Shown here piece by piece: positions 47,301 through 60,100 of a stretch of 64,000 nucleotides of DNA (position 1 is its first letter; every line of letters begins with the position of its first letter). The stretch covers positions 509,923 through 573,922 of the forward strand of contig BCKL01000003.1 in the NCBI GenBank assembly GCA_001600635.1, read 5' to 3'. Made by a program: the position numbers and the translations under genes. The notes under the pieces were generated by a model. It was not told the DNA's origin, ran no database searches, and saw nothing but the letters and a program-made list of their open reading frames with translations. Source of the DNA: Leucosporidium creatinivorum (taxonomy: Eukaryota > Basidiomycota > Microbotryomycetes > Leucosporidiales > Leucosporidiaceae).

Positions 47301-48062
47301 TGAGCTCTCACATGAACCGCCGAGCACTCGGAGCCCTCGCTGATCCGTTTCACCTGCAGCTGGATGGTCGGCTTGGCTCATTCTGCGGCTTACTTTTTCA
47401 AGTTCCTCCTCGTTCTGGTCCTCTTCAATATCGCAACGACGATGTGGAACGTGAGTCGGCTCGTCGGTTCTGCTCGGCGACTAGCTGACCCTAGCCGAAC
47501 AGCTTTTCCTCGCCGCGCTCATCCCCGATACTGGCATCGCCATCCTTCTCTCTTCAGTGATCAACCTCTTCCAAATGGTGAGCTCCCGGGTGCCCTACAG
47601 CCGACTCTCGTGGCTGATTTCGCTGCCTTCAGGCCTACGCCGGCTTCTTCGTCAACCTCGCCTCAATACCTCCCGTGCTGCGCTGGCTGCAATGGCTCGC
47701 ACCTCTCAAATATTGTCTGGAAGGACTCGCTATAAACGAGGTCTCGGCCGGCTTAAGTGAGTCGATCTGGCCGCCGAGTAGTCGCATGTCCTGCTCGGTC
47801 AACATCACTAACAGCCTCTCTAGTGATCGTGGACTCACTCGAGGGTGTCAAGGTTCAGATCAACGCCGCTGTGATCATGGATACGCTCTTTGGCTTCAAG
47901 CCGGATGCCTACTACAGGTCAGTCTCCCTCCGCGAGCTTTGAGAGCGCCGAGCTGACTCTGGCCTCGGTCACAGAGACGTTCTCGTTCTCTTCGCCTTCT
48001 TGATGGGATTTGCACTGGCTTTAGTCTTCACTGTGGTGGTCAAGCTGCGCGAGCTGCGATAG
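44383..48062 (+). CDS. ADP1: ABCG-family half transporter with extracellular EGF-like N-terminus (Adp1 type)
   Basis: About 13 introns break a product of roughly 960 residues that matches yeast Adp1 in layout. The signal peptide (MREATTLLCLALVSSAVAQS) is followed by two EGF-like cysteine modules (CASCPSGFGGSTCSS and CSSGWTGPTCSV), a lumenal or extracellular domain, and a first membrane span (VIGGLAVLGAIVLLLLALLA). The cytosolic nucleotide-binding domain has Walker A GPSGAGKST, the signature GISGGERRRLSIG, and Walker B LLICDEPTS-type LICDEPTS joined across an intron to GLDSTAA, then TTIHQPSSQIF with the switch histidine. The C-terminal membrane domain is ABC2-type, with spans at VVMHVAVSAIVGLFVGGLYY and FLMGFALALVFTVVVK. 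As a half-size transporter it should dimerise; the substrate is unknown. The stop is 48060-48062. Confidence 0.92.
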
Positions 48063-48212
48063 TTCAGCACGGGGTGGGCGATTCGGGATAGAGCGACGCT
48101 GAGCTTGATCTGTCTAGCTGTTCTGCGATTCACTATGCATCTCTCGTTCTCGCTCTCGAAGACGCTAGGAGACAGAGGGGCGAAGAAGATGATCTAATGT
48201 AACAACAAAGCT

Positions 48213-51112
48213 CTACATGCCCAACCTCGCCTCGCCCGCCATCACCAACGCCTCCGCCTCGGCTCGCTTTGACGACGACCGAACGTGCTTGAAGAGAGAC
48301 ACCAGCGAGGCTGGAGTGACGCCCTCCAACCGCTTTGCTTGGCCCAGAGTAGCTGGCCGACTGAGCGTGAGTCGCTGACGGACCTCGGTGGACATGCCCG
48401 GAATCAGCGAGTAGTCGATGTCAGCGTCGATGGCAAGTGACTCGTCGCGGAGGAACAAGGCGACGTCGTGTGTCTGTGAGGATTGAGGCGTTAGTGATGA
48501 GAGAAGGCGGAGCGGCTCAAGAGCAGGACTTGCCTGTCGGATGATGTGCTGCTTGTAGAGGCCTTCGATGTTGAGGCGCTCGAGGATGCGAGGCGAGAAG
48601 TTCTGGAGGCCTGGGACGACGGAGAGAAGGCGCTGAATATTGACACCCTTGTAGTGCAGTAGATCGAAGGCGCTGCGAAGAACGCTGTCAGCGCCGCGCT
48701 CTTCGACGGTCTCGTCGCGGCTCACCTTCGGCGCTGCCCGTCTTGCCTGACCTCGAAGCCCTCGCGGTTCCAGTGCTGAGGTGGTAGCGTGAAGTCCTCC
48801 ATCAACTTGATTCCCGAGTCGAGGTCGCCTTTAGTGCTCGTAAGGTGCGCCCACCGCTCGTCGGAGACTACGCCGACCGCCCTTCCCTTCGCCGTCAAGC
48901 GCAAGTCGGCGTTATCGGACCGAAGGGAGACGCGGTACTCGCTCCTCGAGGTGAACATGCGATCTGCGGGCGCGATGAAGTCAGCCATGGCCTTGGCGAA
49001 GGCTTGGACGACGAGAAGCGAGAAGGAAGCGACTACGTACAAGGCTCGTTCACGCCCTTGGTCACAAGATCGTCCACCAAGACACCAATGAAGCCATCTG
49101 CTCGGCTGAGAACGAGCTGCTCGCGACCAAGCGCCGAGAGTCCAGCGTTGATGCCAGCAAGCACTCCCTGCGCTGCCGCCTCCTCGTACCCGGTCGTGCC
49201 GTTGATCTGACCGCAGAGGAAGAGGCCCTGTTCGAGTCGGAGCAAGGTCAGTAATCGTCTCAAACTTCCGACGACTGAGAGAGGCGTACCGATATCCGCT
49301 TCGTCTCGAGGGTGTCTGCGAGCGTAAAGTCAGCTTCGGCTCGGTAGGAAAGCTGGGTATAATACATACGCTTGAGCTCTCGCGGATCCACGTGGTCGTA
49401 CTCTACACCGTATCCAGGCTGTACCATCTCGACGTTCTCCAGTCCACGAATGCTCTTGAGGAGCTCGAGCTGATACTCGGCAGGCAGCGTCACCGAGAGG
49501 CCGTTCGGGTAGATGAGATCTGGGAGCTTGGGTGTCAGCGCTCCGCTATCAACGAGTGCTAAATGTTGGTACTCACCCGAGTCGTAGCCCTCGGGCTCGA
49601 GCCAAACGGTGTGGCTGAGCTTGTCGCCGAACCGAACGACCTTGGACTCGATGGAAGGGCAGTACCGAGGGCCTGCGATGCGATCAAACATGTGTGAGCT
49701 CAAGCTATAGCTTGAACAGAGCTCAGACGTACCCTTGACGGTCTCGCGGATGTGGATGGAACGGTGCAGATTGGCCGAGACGATGGCATGAGTCCGCTCG
49801 TTGGTCTCCGTTTGATAGCATGAGACTTGGTTGTCCTGTTGAGTGGGGTCAGCAAGCGTCGAAGCGATCCTGTATCGATCTGACGCACCTCATTGGCGAC
49901 GCGGTCGGTCATGAAGGAGAAAGGGCTAGCAGGCTGGTCGCCGATCTGCTCGGCGAGGCCCTCGAAGTTGATGGACGACTTGAGCAGGCGAGGGGGAGTG
50001 CCAGTCTTGAGACGAGCGAGGTTAAAGCCAGCTTCCTCCAGTGAGCGCGAGAGCGAGTGCGCAGCAGGCTCGTTGATGCGGCCGAAGGGGGTCGTCTCGA
50101 GGCCGATGTGAGTCTCTCCGCCGAGAAAGGTGCCCGTCGCAACGACAACAGACTTGCAAGGAATAACCTCGCCTTGATCTGCCAGGAGGAAGAAGCTTCA
50201 GCGCGCTTCCGAACGTCCAGAGACTGGCCAAACGCACCGACACGAAGGCCGACCACTCGGCGAGGTTCGCCCTCGACCGGATCTGAGAGCACAACGTCCT
50301 TGACGCTGGCGCTTCGAATCTCCAGGTTGGGGTAGTTGTTAAGGATTTCTTGCATGCTGCGTTTGTAGATCTTGCGGTCGATTTGTGCGCGAGGGCCCTG
50401 CGAAAGGCAAAGCCGAGCCGTGAGCGACAGGTTCCAAGTGCGCAGGAACAGCGGAAGAGTAGCATACGTATACTGCCGGTCCTTTACTGCGGTTCAAGAC
50501 GTGAAACTGAATACCAGCGAGGTCTGTAGGGGCAGGAGAAGGTCAGCTTCTACTTCGCGTCGGAGCAATGCAAGTGCCACAAGAGTCCCAACCCCTCAGT
50601 GAGCTCGTAGGGAGGGTACTGGTATGAAGGAAGATCTCTGCAACCACTTACCGGAGATCTTGCCACACAATCCGTCAAGAGCGTCCACTTCTCGCACGAG
50701 CGTTCCCTTGCCGACTCCTGCAGATGGGAGTGCGTCAGCGACAGAGCAGCAACAACGAGACAGCGTACAGCTCACCTCCGAACGAAGGGTTGCAGCTCAT
50801 CTCGCCGATCGTGTCGAGCCGCTGAGTGAGCAGCAAAGTCCTAGCTCCTGCTCGTGCCGATGCTGCCGCTGCTTCGCATCCAGCGTGTCCACCGCCGATC
50901 ACGATTGTTGTGCAAGTATCCGAGGATACGCTCCGCTCTGCGCTAGACGCGAAGGGAGTTGCTGCATGAGCGCCGAGCTGCGTCTCGTTGGCGAGCGGCG
51001 GCGAAGTTTTGGGGTCTGCTTCTGTAGCGAACGGGCGAGCAGCTCGAGAGGAGGATCCCAAGCGATGAGGAATGCTGTACAGCGCTCTCCGTAGTGCTGT
51101 GCGGCCGAGCAT
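48213..51112 (-). CDS. MTO1: Mitochondrial tRNA uridine 5-carboxymethylaminomethyl modification enzyme (MTO1/GidA)
   Basis: About a dozen exons encode roughly 730 residues. With MSS1, MTO1 installs the 5-carboxymethylaminomethyl group at wobble uridine 34 of mitochondrial tRNAs, using FAD and methylene-tetrahydrofolate. The presequence begins [19 protein letters not shown]. The FAD dinucleotide-binding fold is clear ([20 protein letters not shown]), as are [56 protein letters not shown]-type [34 protein letters not shown] and the C-terminal helical GidA domain ([29 protein letters not shown]). The gene converges with the ABC transporter gene; only 150 bp separate the stops. Confidence 0.95.
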
Positions 51113-51235
51113 GTCACGAGGCAAAGACGAGGAAGGCAAGGAATGGCCGAGTCGAAACGCGCCGAGATCGCGACCCGACAGGCTGCCGTTGTGAGTGATA
51201 CTAAGGTGGTTACAGGACTGTCTACACAAGATCTT

Positions 51236-52963
51236 CTAGAAATGATCCCTCCTCTTCATATCGTCTCGGCCGTCGAAAATGGCCGTGAACGGCTTGATGT
51301 CCCGCTGCGACCGAGCCACCTTCTCGACCTTCTCTACCACCCTGAACAAGTTGCCTCCCGCCAGGCCTCGGACCTCCTCATCGCTCCAGCCTCGGCGGAT
51401 GAGCTCCGCGAGCAAGTCGGGGTACTTGGAGACGTCCTCGAGACCCTCGGGAGTTTTGGCGATGCCGTCAAAGTCAGATCCAATTCCTAAATGCTGCCGT
51501 CCAGCAAGCCTGCCGATGTAGTCGGCGTGGTCGGCAAGGGAGGAGATGTTGGCACGTGTGCCTTCCTGGCCCCACTCGCTGACGAAGTCGGGCGAGAAGT
51601 TGAGCATGATGAGGGCGTCGCCCGAGAGGATGCTGCTCGACGAGATGGGTCAGCGAAGGCTGGTAAATGGAGGCAAAAGACAAGCGTACTCCTTCTCTGC
51701 TTCATTGGTGTCGTTTCCCCATCCCAATCCTCGCTCGCCGTCCTTGCTCAAGTCGACCTTCTCCCTCTCCTCGTTTCCGAGCCTGCCGATGCGACGAAGG
51801 ATAGAATCGGGCACGTTGCGTACAGCAGCGTGCACTCCGCGAGCGTTGGAATGGGAGAATATGGGAGGGGCGACGGAGAGAGTGAGGACGTCTGAAGCGG
51901 TGGAGGGTGCCGTGTGCGAGACGTCGACGATCATGCCGAGACGGTTCATCTCCTTCACTGCAATGCGGCCGAAGGGCGACAAGCCGCCCCAGCGAGGAGT
52001 GATGGGAGTGCCTTGCATCCCGCAAGAGTCCGCTAGGGCGTTGTGGCAGGTGTGAGTGAGGGTGACCTGGAGAACCGAGGGCATGGTCAGCGAGAGTTCG
52101 GGCGTCGAGCCAGGATCCTGCACTCACGTAGCGAGCGCCGAGAGCGTAGTAGGCACGCAGAGTAGAGAGAGTGCTGCCGAGCTGGTGTCCTCTGTAACAT
52201 GGGCATGATGAGCTCACGGGCGAGGGGACGGAGCGAGAGGAGGAACTCACCCCTCAACGCCGAGCATGCCGCCAATCTTGCCCTTTTTGATGGCCCTCTT
52301 CCAGTCCTTGGCGGTGAGAGCGAGCTCAAAAGTCTGTTGAAGTTGAAGAATACGAGAGTCCGTCAGTGAGGCGTCGACCGAGCTTTGGCGGCCAACTCAC
52401 GTCCGAATGCTTGTCAATCAAGAGCCGAGCGACATCAATTTGCTCCAAAGTGTCCCTCACGCGATGGGTAGGCGTCGTAAAGTTGGCGTCGTTGTCCTTG
52501 GGGTATCCAGCATCCTCTGGGCACATGATGTAGGTGCTCCAAAAGAAGCCGCCGACTCGCCCTTCTCGCAGCCTCGGGATGTCGACTTGGCCTTTGACGG
52601 CGCCATTGAGATCAATCTCGTCGACTTGGTTGCGGAAGAATGCCCGAGCGAGGATAGGCAGGTCGATATGGCCGTCTGCACCGGAGAGGTCAGCTTCGCT
52701 CGGGCTTGACGGCGCGATCTGAGCTCACCGATGATGGGTGAAGTCTCGAGCAAAGCCAGAGCACGCTCTCTTGGTTCACTAGGCAGCGAGCGTTTAGACT
52801 TGAGCCACCATGCAGCGTCCGCGAGAGCACCGGGAGCGGCAGGCGAGTTGGCGAGGGCGAGCAGTACCAGCACGCAACAAGCGGCGAGCTTGGACAGGCG
52901 CTGCTTGCTAGGTCGAGGTGCTGGAGTCGAGTAGACTGGCTGGTAGGCGGTAGGCAGTCCCAT
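51236..52963 (-). CDS. Membrane dipeptidase (renal dipeptidase family, M19)
   Basis: About six exons encode roughly 470 residues. A hydrophobic segment ([20 protein letters not shown], after a basic stretch) forms a signal anchor, placing the catalytic domain outside the cytosol. Zinc ligands of the M19 barrel are present: the H-x-D of [11 protein letters not shown], the bridging glutamate in [13 protein letters not shown], and the histidines in [15 protein letters not shown] and [29 protein letters not shown] and [11 protein letters not shown] with [10 protein letters not shown] are also family hallmarks. The enzyme hydrolyses dipeptides. The start [12 protein letters not shown] is chosen because the membrane segment follows it; the stop is at 51236-51238. 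Confidence 0.94.
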
Positions 52964-53302
52964 CGAGGTGAAGGAGTAGCGACGAGGTGAGGAGCGGAGA
53001 GGAAGAGGCGCCGCATTGATGAGCTCAGCATCCCAGCTTCGGAGTGGCTCGTGCTAGAGCAGCCCTCAGTTGATCAAGTACAGAAAAGTGCACTACTAGC
53101 ATCCGCGGACCGCTAGCAAGGCGCTGGAGCAGACCAACCCCCCTCTTTCTCCTTTCTCGGCGCTCACTTCTCTCGACTCTCAGGCGGCTTCCGAGCCCGA
53201 GAACTCCACAGAGATTTCAAGTATGTAGCTTATATCATTCGTTGTTTCATGCCTCGATCTGGCATATCTAGCATTCAAGTTCGACTGCACGCGAGTTACT
53301 CT

Positions 53303-54157
53303 TCACGCCTTCAACTCGCCCTTGGCAAGCTTCTCAAACACCTCGTAGAACGTCTCGGTCTCCTGCGCTCCACTAATCCCGAGCTTGCCGTTGAGGATGG
53401 TGAAGGGTACGCCCGAGATGCCGCGCAGCTGAGCCTTGCGAATGCCGGCCTCGACCTCGGACTTGAGCTCGTCGGTCTTGAGGAAGGCGAGGGCGTCGGC
53501 CTTGCTCATGATGTCGGTAGTCTCGGCGTCGCGGGCGAGCAGCTCGTGCGATCCAGGGTCTCCCTCCTCTTCAAAGTAGGTCTTGAAGGTCCTGCGAGCG
53601 CAAAGGAGAGGTGAGCATCCGCCGAAATGGGTTCGGTCAAGGGTTCAGACGAGCATCGCCGGAATGGGTGCGTCAAGTGTAAGACTCACCTCTCTACGAA
53701 GCGAAGTTGGCCCTCCTCACCCTTGAGCTCCCTCGCCTTTGAAATCATGCGGTGACTGTCGGTCGTCTGGCTCACTACGCCGCCGTACGAGAAGTTGATG
53801 TTCTCTGCCTTGCCGCGCTCCACCATCGCCTCTTCCATCGCGGCAACTTTCTCGACACCTCCAAACTTGCGGATGTAGCGGTCACGCTTGACCTCGCCTG
53901 GGGAGTTCGGCAGAGTGGGATCGAGGAGGAACGGAGCGAAGGAGATGCTGAAGTCGAGGGGGAGGTCGTTGTCCTTGGCCTGCTGAATCGCCTTAGTAAT
54001 ACGCCTAAATCCCACGAAGCAGAATGGGCAGATGGAGTCGCTCGTGATCTGTGGTGATGGTGAAGCGTGAGCAGAGGTGCTCGGCGGATCGGCGACCAAT
54101 TCGACAGCCGAGAGGGCTCACCTCGACATCAACAGGGATACGAGTAACAGTAGACAT
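53303..54157 (-). CDS. DsbA-family thioredoxin-fold oxidoreductase (FrnE-like)
   Basis: Three exons encode about 230 residues. The thioredoxin-like active site is CPFC, in ITSDSICPFCFVGFRR, followed by the helical insertion seen in FrnE and 2-hydroxychromene-2-carboxylate isomerase relatives, and a C-terminal thioredoxin segment with a cis-proline motif (RGISGVPFTILNGKLGISGA). Members handle disulfides or glutathione conjugates; the exact substrate is not predictable. Two in-frame ATGs exist: 54157 (MSTVTRIPVDVE), which starts the family core and is chosen here, and 54211, which adds 18 residues (MLPRLATRTLKPISSTRT) resembling a mitochondrial presequence. Confidence 0.88.
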
Positions 54158-54518
54158 CGTGCGAGTAGATGAGATCGGTTTGAGTGTCCTAGTGGCGAGG
54201 CGAGGGAGCATGCAAGAGCAGTGAAGGGCAGGAAGGCAAGAGACGTCGGCCTCAGCTCAGCCAATTTCAAGCCCATCTTCGTCAGCAATGACCGAGACCC
54301 GAAACCCCTCCAGAAGGCTGTAGGAAGCTAAGATGGAGAGATCTGAATGTGTTGTCGGCTACAGAAATACCCCTCGACCTAGTGATCTGGCAAGACTCCT
54401 TTTCACTTCTCGCTCGCTCTCGGCTCTTCAAGGCAAGACGAGGGCAAAGACAATCGATTTTACGGGCGAAGAACAATAAAAGCACAAGCATGCATGTACT
54501 ACTGATTGAAAGACTATG

Positions 54519-56586
54519 TCACATCCCTCCCATCTCGGCGTCCTGCCCAGCGGCGCCGCCCTCGGCCGAAGAGGAAGCCTGCTCCCTCAACGCATTGTAA
54601 CTGAGTTTCCTGGTCGCCGTGTATCGCTCCCTCGCCTCCCTCTCCCTCTCCGTCTCGTCGTCCTCGACCATCTCGCCCGCCATCGCGAGCATTCCCAGCC
54701 CAACTCCCGCCGGACCCGAAGGTGGTCCCATTGCTCCCTCTGGCTCGTCTCCGCGAGCCGACGTGTGTGCGAGGGACGCTGGGTGGGGATAGGTCTTGCG
54801 TCGCTGAGGCCGCTGCTGAGCCGATCGGGCTGACTGAGGCGAAGAAGGGGGATGAGAGCTGCTCGGGCGAGAAGGCGAGGGGTGAAGGGTGGCGGGTTGG
54901 GCGTCCTCGGGGGAGGTGGGCATGGAGGCGGCAGGAGGAGCGCGAGAGGAAGAGGAGGAAGGCCTTGGTGGCTCTGCGGAGCCTCGCATGGGAGGAAGGC
55001 GCATGGCATCGGTGGCCGTTCCCTCACTCTGCGAGCGCTGATGTCCTCGCTCCAAGTCGCGTTGACGAGCCCGCTGCACCTCGTACTCGCGCTCGCGCTG
55101 ATCCCTGTCGCCGAGACTCTGAGGACCGTTCCAGATCCTCGGGGAAACGATGGGTGGGAGATGAATGGGCGCCTCGGAAGGAGGGAGAGGCGATTGCTCG
55201 AACGATCCGGCGTTGGAGCGGGGCGAGTAGCCTGAGCCACCATGAGGAGAGTCGAGGCTGAGGCGAAGGAAGGTGCCCGAGGGGGAGGGGAAGTTGTTGC
55301 CAGGCGAGTAGGGGCCTTCGGGATGCGAGAAGTAGCCCGACGACGCCGAGTAGGCCGATCCAGGGTTGGGCGTGAACATCTGACTGCCCGTGCTGCCGTG
55401 TGAGGAAGAGATGGAAGGGGAAGGCATGCCGAAGAAGGAGGGAGTGAAGCTCGACGGCGAGTAGTGAGAGGTAGGCGGCGAGCGGTACGAAGGCTGAGGT
55501 GAGGGGAGGAGGTAGGTGGGCTGAGGCGAGGGCATCCCGAGGCCGTGTCCACCAGGCTGCTCGTAGTATTGACGTCCAGGTGGAGGTCCAGGATGCGAAC
55601 GCCGGCTTGTAAGAGGTGGTCGAGGCAGCGGAGGAAGAGGGCCGGGGGAAGGGGGCTCGGGGAGGGGAGGCAGGCGGAAGGCAGATTCGTTCCCTTCTGA
55701 AGCGTCTGGTGGCACTGGCACGCTTCTTGCCGTATGGCGATACCTCCAAGTGTGCTCTCCGACTCCTCCAGCGTGCTGCTCGTCGGTAGCGGCCGAGAAG
55801 CGGGAGGTGAAGGACGAGAGGGGAGGGGGTCCTTCTCGCGGCGCCGACGTCGGGCGAGTCTGCTTGGCTTCCTGCGCTGCTGCACGCTCGCGATTGACCT
55901 TTGCTCGACGATTCTGGAACCAGACTTGGACTGAATGAGGGGCGCGAGAAAGGCAAGGGAGAGATCAGCTCGAGTTCAACGCCGAGCCCCTTTTCCTTCT
56001 TCGAACTCACCTTCGCGGTTCGTCATGCCCACTGCCTGTCCGACCTTCTCCCTAGCATCGAATGAAGGCGAGTCGGTGATCTCAAACAGCGCACAGAGCT
56101 CCTTGAGCTGCTCTGGCATGATGCGCTTGCGCTTCGGTTTCGTGGAGGCAGAGGAGTCGGTCGGCGGGACCGTGTTGATGAAGAGGAGGGGTTTCTTGGG
56201 CGAGGAAGCGTAGGGATGGTAGGCATTGGGATGGCTGCTGCTTCCTGCAGGTGACGAGGTCGATGGTCGGGGGTTGGAAGGCTGAGGCGCAGGCGGGAAT
56301 GAGTGAGCTCTCCCGACCGATGGGCGGTCTTGCTGCTGGTGCTGAGGGTCGATCGAAGGGTGTTGACGCGCAGCTGCCATCCAGTGCATACGCTCCTGCT
56401 CTGCGATCTGCGCGCGAGAAAGAAGGAGGGAGAACAGCATCAGCTCTAAGTCGGCGAGAGGGCTCGTAAAGGCAGAGGAGGGCAAGGGGACAAGCTTACA
56501 GACTGAGAGGCAGGATCGGCTCGCCATTGAGCGTGGCGTTGTTCATCCCAGTCTTCGCCGTTGCTCGGAGGTGCCCACTGCTGCAT
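54519..56586 (-). CDS. Homeodomain transcription factor
   Basis: Three exons encode about 635 residues. The start is MQQWAPPSNGEDWDEQ. The homeodomain (residues about 110-170) begins KPKRKRIMPEQLKELCALFE and ends VQVWFQNRRAKVNRE; helix 3 keeps W, F, N and R at the DNA-contact positions. A short intron splits the homeodomain just before helix 3, between MTNRE and VQVWF. The rest is low-complexity Ser/Pro/Tyr-rich sequence (LPSPQPSYRSPPTSHYSPSS), with an acidic C-terminus (EMVEDDETEREREARERYTA). The spacing is that of a typical 60-residue homeodomain, not the TALE type. It is not obviously a mating-type HD1/HD2 protein, because no partner gene is adjacent. Confidence 0.9.
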
Positions 56587-57158
56587 CTTGGCTTGTAGCA
56601 AGCCAGCTGGCGAGCTTCAAAGGACGCGCCGGCGAAGGTTGAGAGCCCCGAAGTCGTTTCAAGAGTCGAGCAAGCGCTGCAGAATGGTCGGGCGGCGAGC
56701 GAAGGGGTATGAAGGGGCAAAGGTGGTATGGTACGAGACGGGAGAAGAGCAAGGACTCAGACGGCGGGAGGCAGGAGGAAGGGGCAGACACTGGGACTCG
56801 CTCTGGGCTCTTGATTCAAGGGAGAGATCGACCTTCGCTGCCCTCGTGGATATGAGGGGGATGAGGTTCCCGTGTACCTTTCTCACAATCCCGCCGTCGC
56901 GTGCAAGGAAGCTACATTTTCCTCGTGGAGAGAAGTCGACGAGCCATCTTCGGCGCCCCTTCCTTGACCCGCCTCCCTTCCCGAACGCCTTCGTTCGCTC
57001 GATACAAAGGTGGCTGTCGTGGGAAGCGAAGCAGTTGACGGCCTGGAGCTTTTCGTCCAACATCGTCTCGAAAAGGCACATGTCGATTGAGGTGTGAGGT
57101 GTCTCGCAGCTCCTCTCGGCGAGCAGGAAAAGCCTTTAGATCCGACGCTAAGAGAGCA
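56587..57158. other. Intergenic sequence upstream of the homeodomain gene
   Basis: A plus-strand frame of 178 codons and a minus-strand frame of 140 codons cross this stretch but carry no recognisable domain or splice pattern. It should hold the homeodomain gene promoter and the 3' region of SNF5. Confidence 0.45.
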
Positions 57159-60100
57159 TTACCGCAACAAGTGCATCTGGTCGTAATTGGTATCATACAC
57201 CGCTACAGCTGCCCGCCTCGGCCGCCGCCTCAACTCCCACCACCGCCCGAAGCGCTCAAACTCTGCCTTAAGCTCGGTCGATCCCACGTCTCGCCTGATC
57301 CCCTCCTTGCTTCCCACCCTTGAGCCTCGCGTCGACGTTGCCACGGTGGACGCGATTCTTGAAGTGTACCGAGAAGTTGTCCAACGTCTCGCCCGGCCCG
57401 AGGTTATAGAGCTGAGACGAGATTCGTGCACGAAGGAGGCGAATGCCAAGTCAGTCCTCTGAGACTTCGTTTCATCCATCGCCTGGGAAAGCCTGGTGGG
57501 CCGGTGGTGGGAAGGGGTACACGATGGAAGAGTTTGAAGATCGCGACTACTACTACTCACCTTGCCAGGGCAATCTAAGCAGCGGATGCGCCACTCTTGC
57601 AAGTTGGGATCGGGCGGCCGAGGACGAGGGATAATCTCGAAGCGGTCGTCGACTTGCTTTGCTCGTAGGTCGGCAGCAGCGACCTTCATCCACGGTAGAG
57701 GCTCCTGCGTTAGCGAACAGAAGCAGAAGATCAGCGACCGCGAAACGATGGGAACCGGTCCAACGAGATCGGCGCAGGGCTTACGGGAACGGTGGAAGAA
57801 GACGAAGCGGGAGCCACGGCGGGTGCGGGAGCTGCTGCTGACGGTTGCGCGGTGGGTGCTGATGCTGCGATGCCTCGGATCTGAGTCGCCGGGGGTGAAG
57901 GAGCCGAGGTGGAGCTGTTGTCCGAATCGGGAGAGCCGAGCTGGACGAAGGGGAGATCTGGCGACTGTCCTCGTACTCGACGGTTTTTGAGGGGCGCTGC
58001 CGAATCGTCCGAGTCGTCTGAGTCCTCGTCCGACGAGTCGCGAATGCGAGGCTTGGGACGACCGGCAGCACGCTGCACCCTCAGCTCGCCTTCGGCCTCC
58101 GTCGCCCGAGTCGACGCCCTCGGGCTCGCTACGACAGCCGTCTCTGCGGCGATAGCAGCAGCAGCGTCGGCCTCCGCCTTGAAGCGAAGATGAGTCTCGA
58201 GGTCGGTGGTGTAGGTGCAGGGTCGCTGGCGTCGGTAGCGATGGAAGTACTTGCCTACGAGGAAGAACCGACAAATCAGCTTCGCTTCTAGCCAACTCGC
58301 ATCGCTCTCAACTCACCGCACTGTCCACAAAGACTGTTGGCGCCAGAAGGTCCTTTGCGCCTTCCTACAGCTGCACTCTCGGGCACACCGCTGTTGCAGA
58401 GAGTCGAAAGTCAGTGGGCGTTCTCACCCATCGAGAGCGAAGTAGCGAGGCTCACCAGTTGGCGCAATGCCAAGCGCCCTCGATGAGATGCGGGTGAAGT
58501 CCCAGAGCCTCGAGATGGGCGGCGGAAGGTCCAGCGGCGACCTTCTTGGGCATCTTGGGCTTGGCGACCTTCTTAGGCGGCTCGGGCACGGGAGTCGCTC
58601 CATGAGGCGTAGCATCTCCAGGCGTCGCGCTGCCCGAGGTCGAGTCGAAGGGAGCAAAGGTGCCGTCGGGGTTCTGCTTGAGACGCTTGAGGCGACTACC
58701 TCCCGCCTTGAGAGCGTCGGCGGCGACGGGAACGACGACGGAGCCTTGGGTCGGGACGAGCTTCAGCGGCGAGGAGGGCACCGTCTCGAGGTCGACGGGC
58801 TTGGCGATGGGAGGAGGTAGAGCGATAGGGTAAGGGTGCGAGAGTTCTGGCATGGGGTAGACCATGTCGCCTCGGTGATCTTGGAAGGAGGCGATGGGGT
58901 CGGTGTTGGGCTTGGGGACGAGCGTGCGATGCGTCTTGACGAACTCGCGGTCGGGGAGGGTGACGCCTCGGCCTTTGGTCTGACGACGTTTGCGCCTGAC
59001 CTCACGCTCGCGCTCCTTGTCGTTGCGCTCGACCTCGTCGGGCGTGAGTTGGTTGAGGAGGGGAGTGTAGTCGTCGGCCTCGGCGCGGAAGGGTTCGAAG
59101 AGGGAGGGGAGGAACTCGCGTCGGAGATCCTCGTCTGGAATGGGAACGCCCTTGACGTGACCGAGGATGCAGAGCGATTTGGTGTAGACGTCGACCTGCT
59201 CGCGGATCGAGTGGGAGATGGCGGTCCTGCGAGAGAGAGGCGTCAGACACGCGAGATCAATTGTAGCGATTGATACGAAGCGAGCGCACCGGAACTCTCC
59301 AGAAAGACCTAACTCGGCGGCAAACGTCTCGGCGAATGCTTCCGGCGAGTTGCGAGAGTCGGAGATGTCCCACTCAAACTTGTCGACGAGTTGCAGGTTG
59401 TCGAGAGTAATGTCGAGCTGTCATATGAAAGCGTCAGCAGTCGTCGCATGCCTTCGAAGAGGCAGCAGCGCACCTTGATCGTCACGCGAAGCTCGTCGTT
59501 CAAACCCTCCTGGCGAGGGAAGTCCCTCAGAGTGAGAGGCTCTCCCTCCTCCGTCGACTCGGCCATCTCGACATCCTCGTCTTCGGTCGTAATCTTCCTC
59601 CGCTTTAACGCCTTGGTCTCGAACCAGCGCCGACTCTCCTCACGAATCGAAGCGAGGTCATCGCCGAAGTGCGCCGTGTAGTTCTCGGTAAGCTGAGCCT
59701 CCTCGATGTGGCGCTTGATCTGCGAGACAATCTCCTTGTAGAAGCTGTGGTAGGGAAGGCGGAGATCGGCGCAGAGGTGTGAAGCGAAGATCTCGGGGGT
59801 GATGATGGTTTCTGCGAGCAGCCTTCACGTCAGCGAGGGCTCGCTCGCCCGCTCAAATTCACGATCTACCTCGTAGGTTCCAAGTGAAGGTATCTCGGAG
59901 CTTGTAGGCCTCGTGCTCGTAGTCCAGGCGAATGGGGATGAGCACCTCGGGCACTCGAGCCGTCGCGCGAAGCTGCTCCTTGGCCCTGCGATCCCAGAAC
60001 TGTCAGCTCTGCGTTCGCGGCCTAGTTGTACAGCGAAAGAACTCACATGCGAATCTCCTTCCTCTCTGCTCCTCGCTTGCCCTTGCTGTGCTCTCTTGAG

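Noticed and set aside
54587-55885. A 432-codon minus-strand frame overlapping the homeodomain gene
   Set aside because: It is a shifted frame over Ser/Pro-rich coding sequence; the other frame carries the homeodomain and joins at proper splice sites.
57159-58295. A 378-codon frame ending with the true SNF5 tail
   Set aside because: Only its last part is coding; the upstream part reads through two SNF5 exons in the wrong frame.
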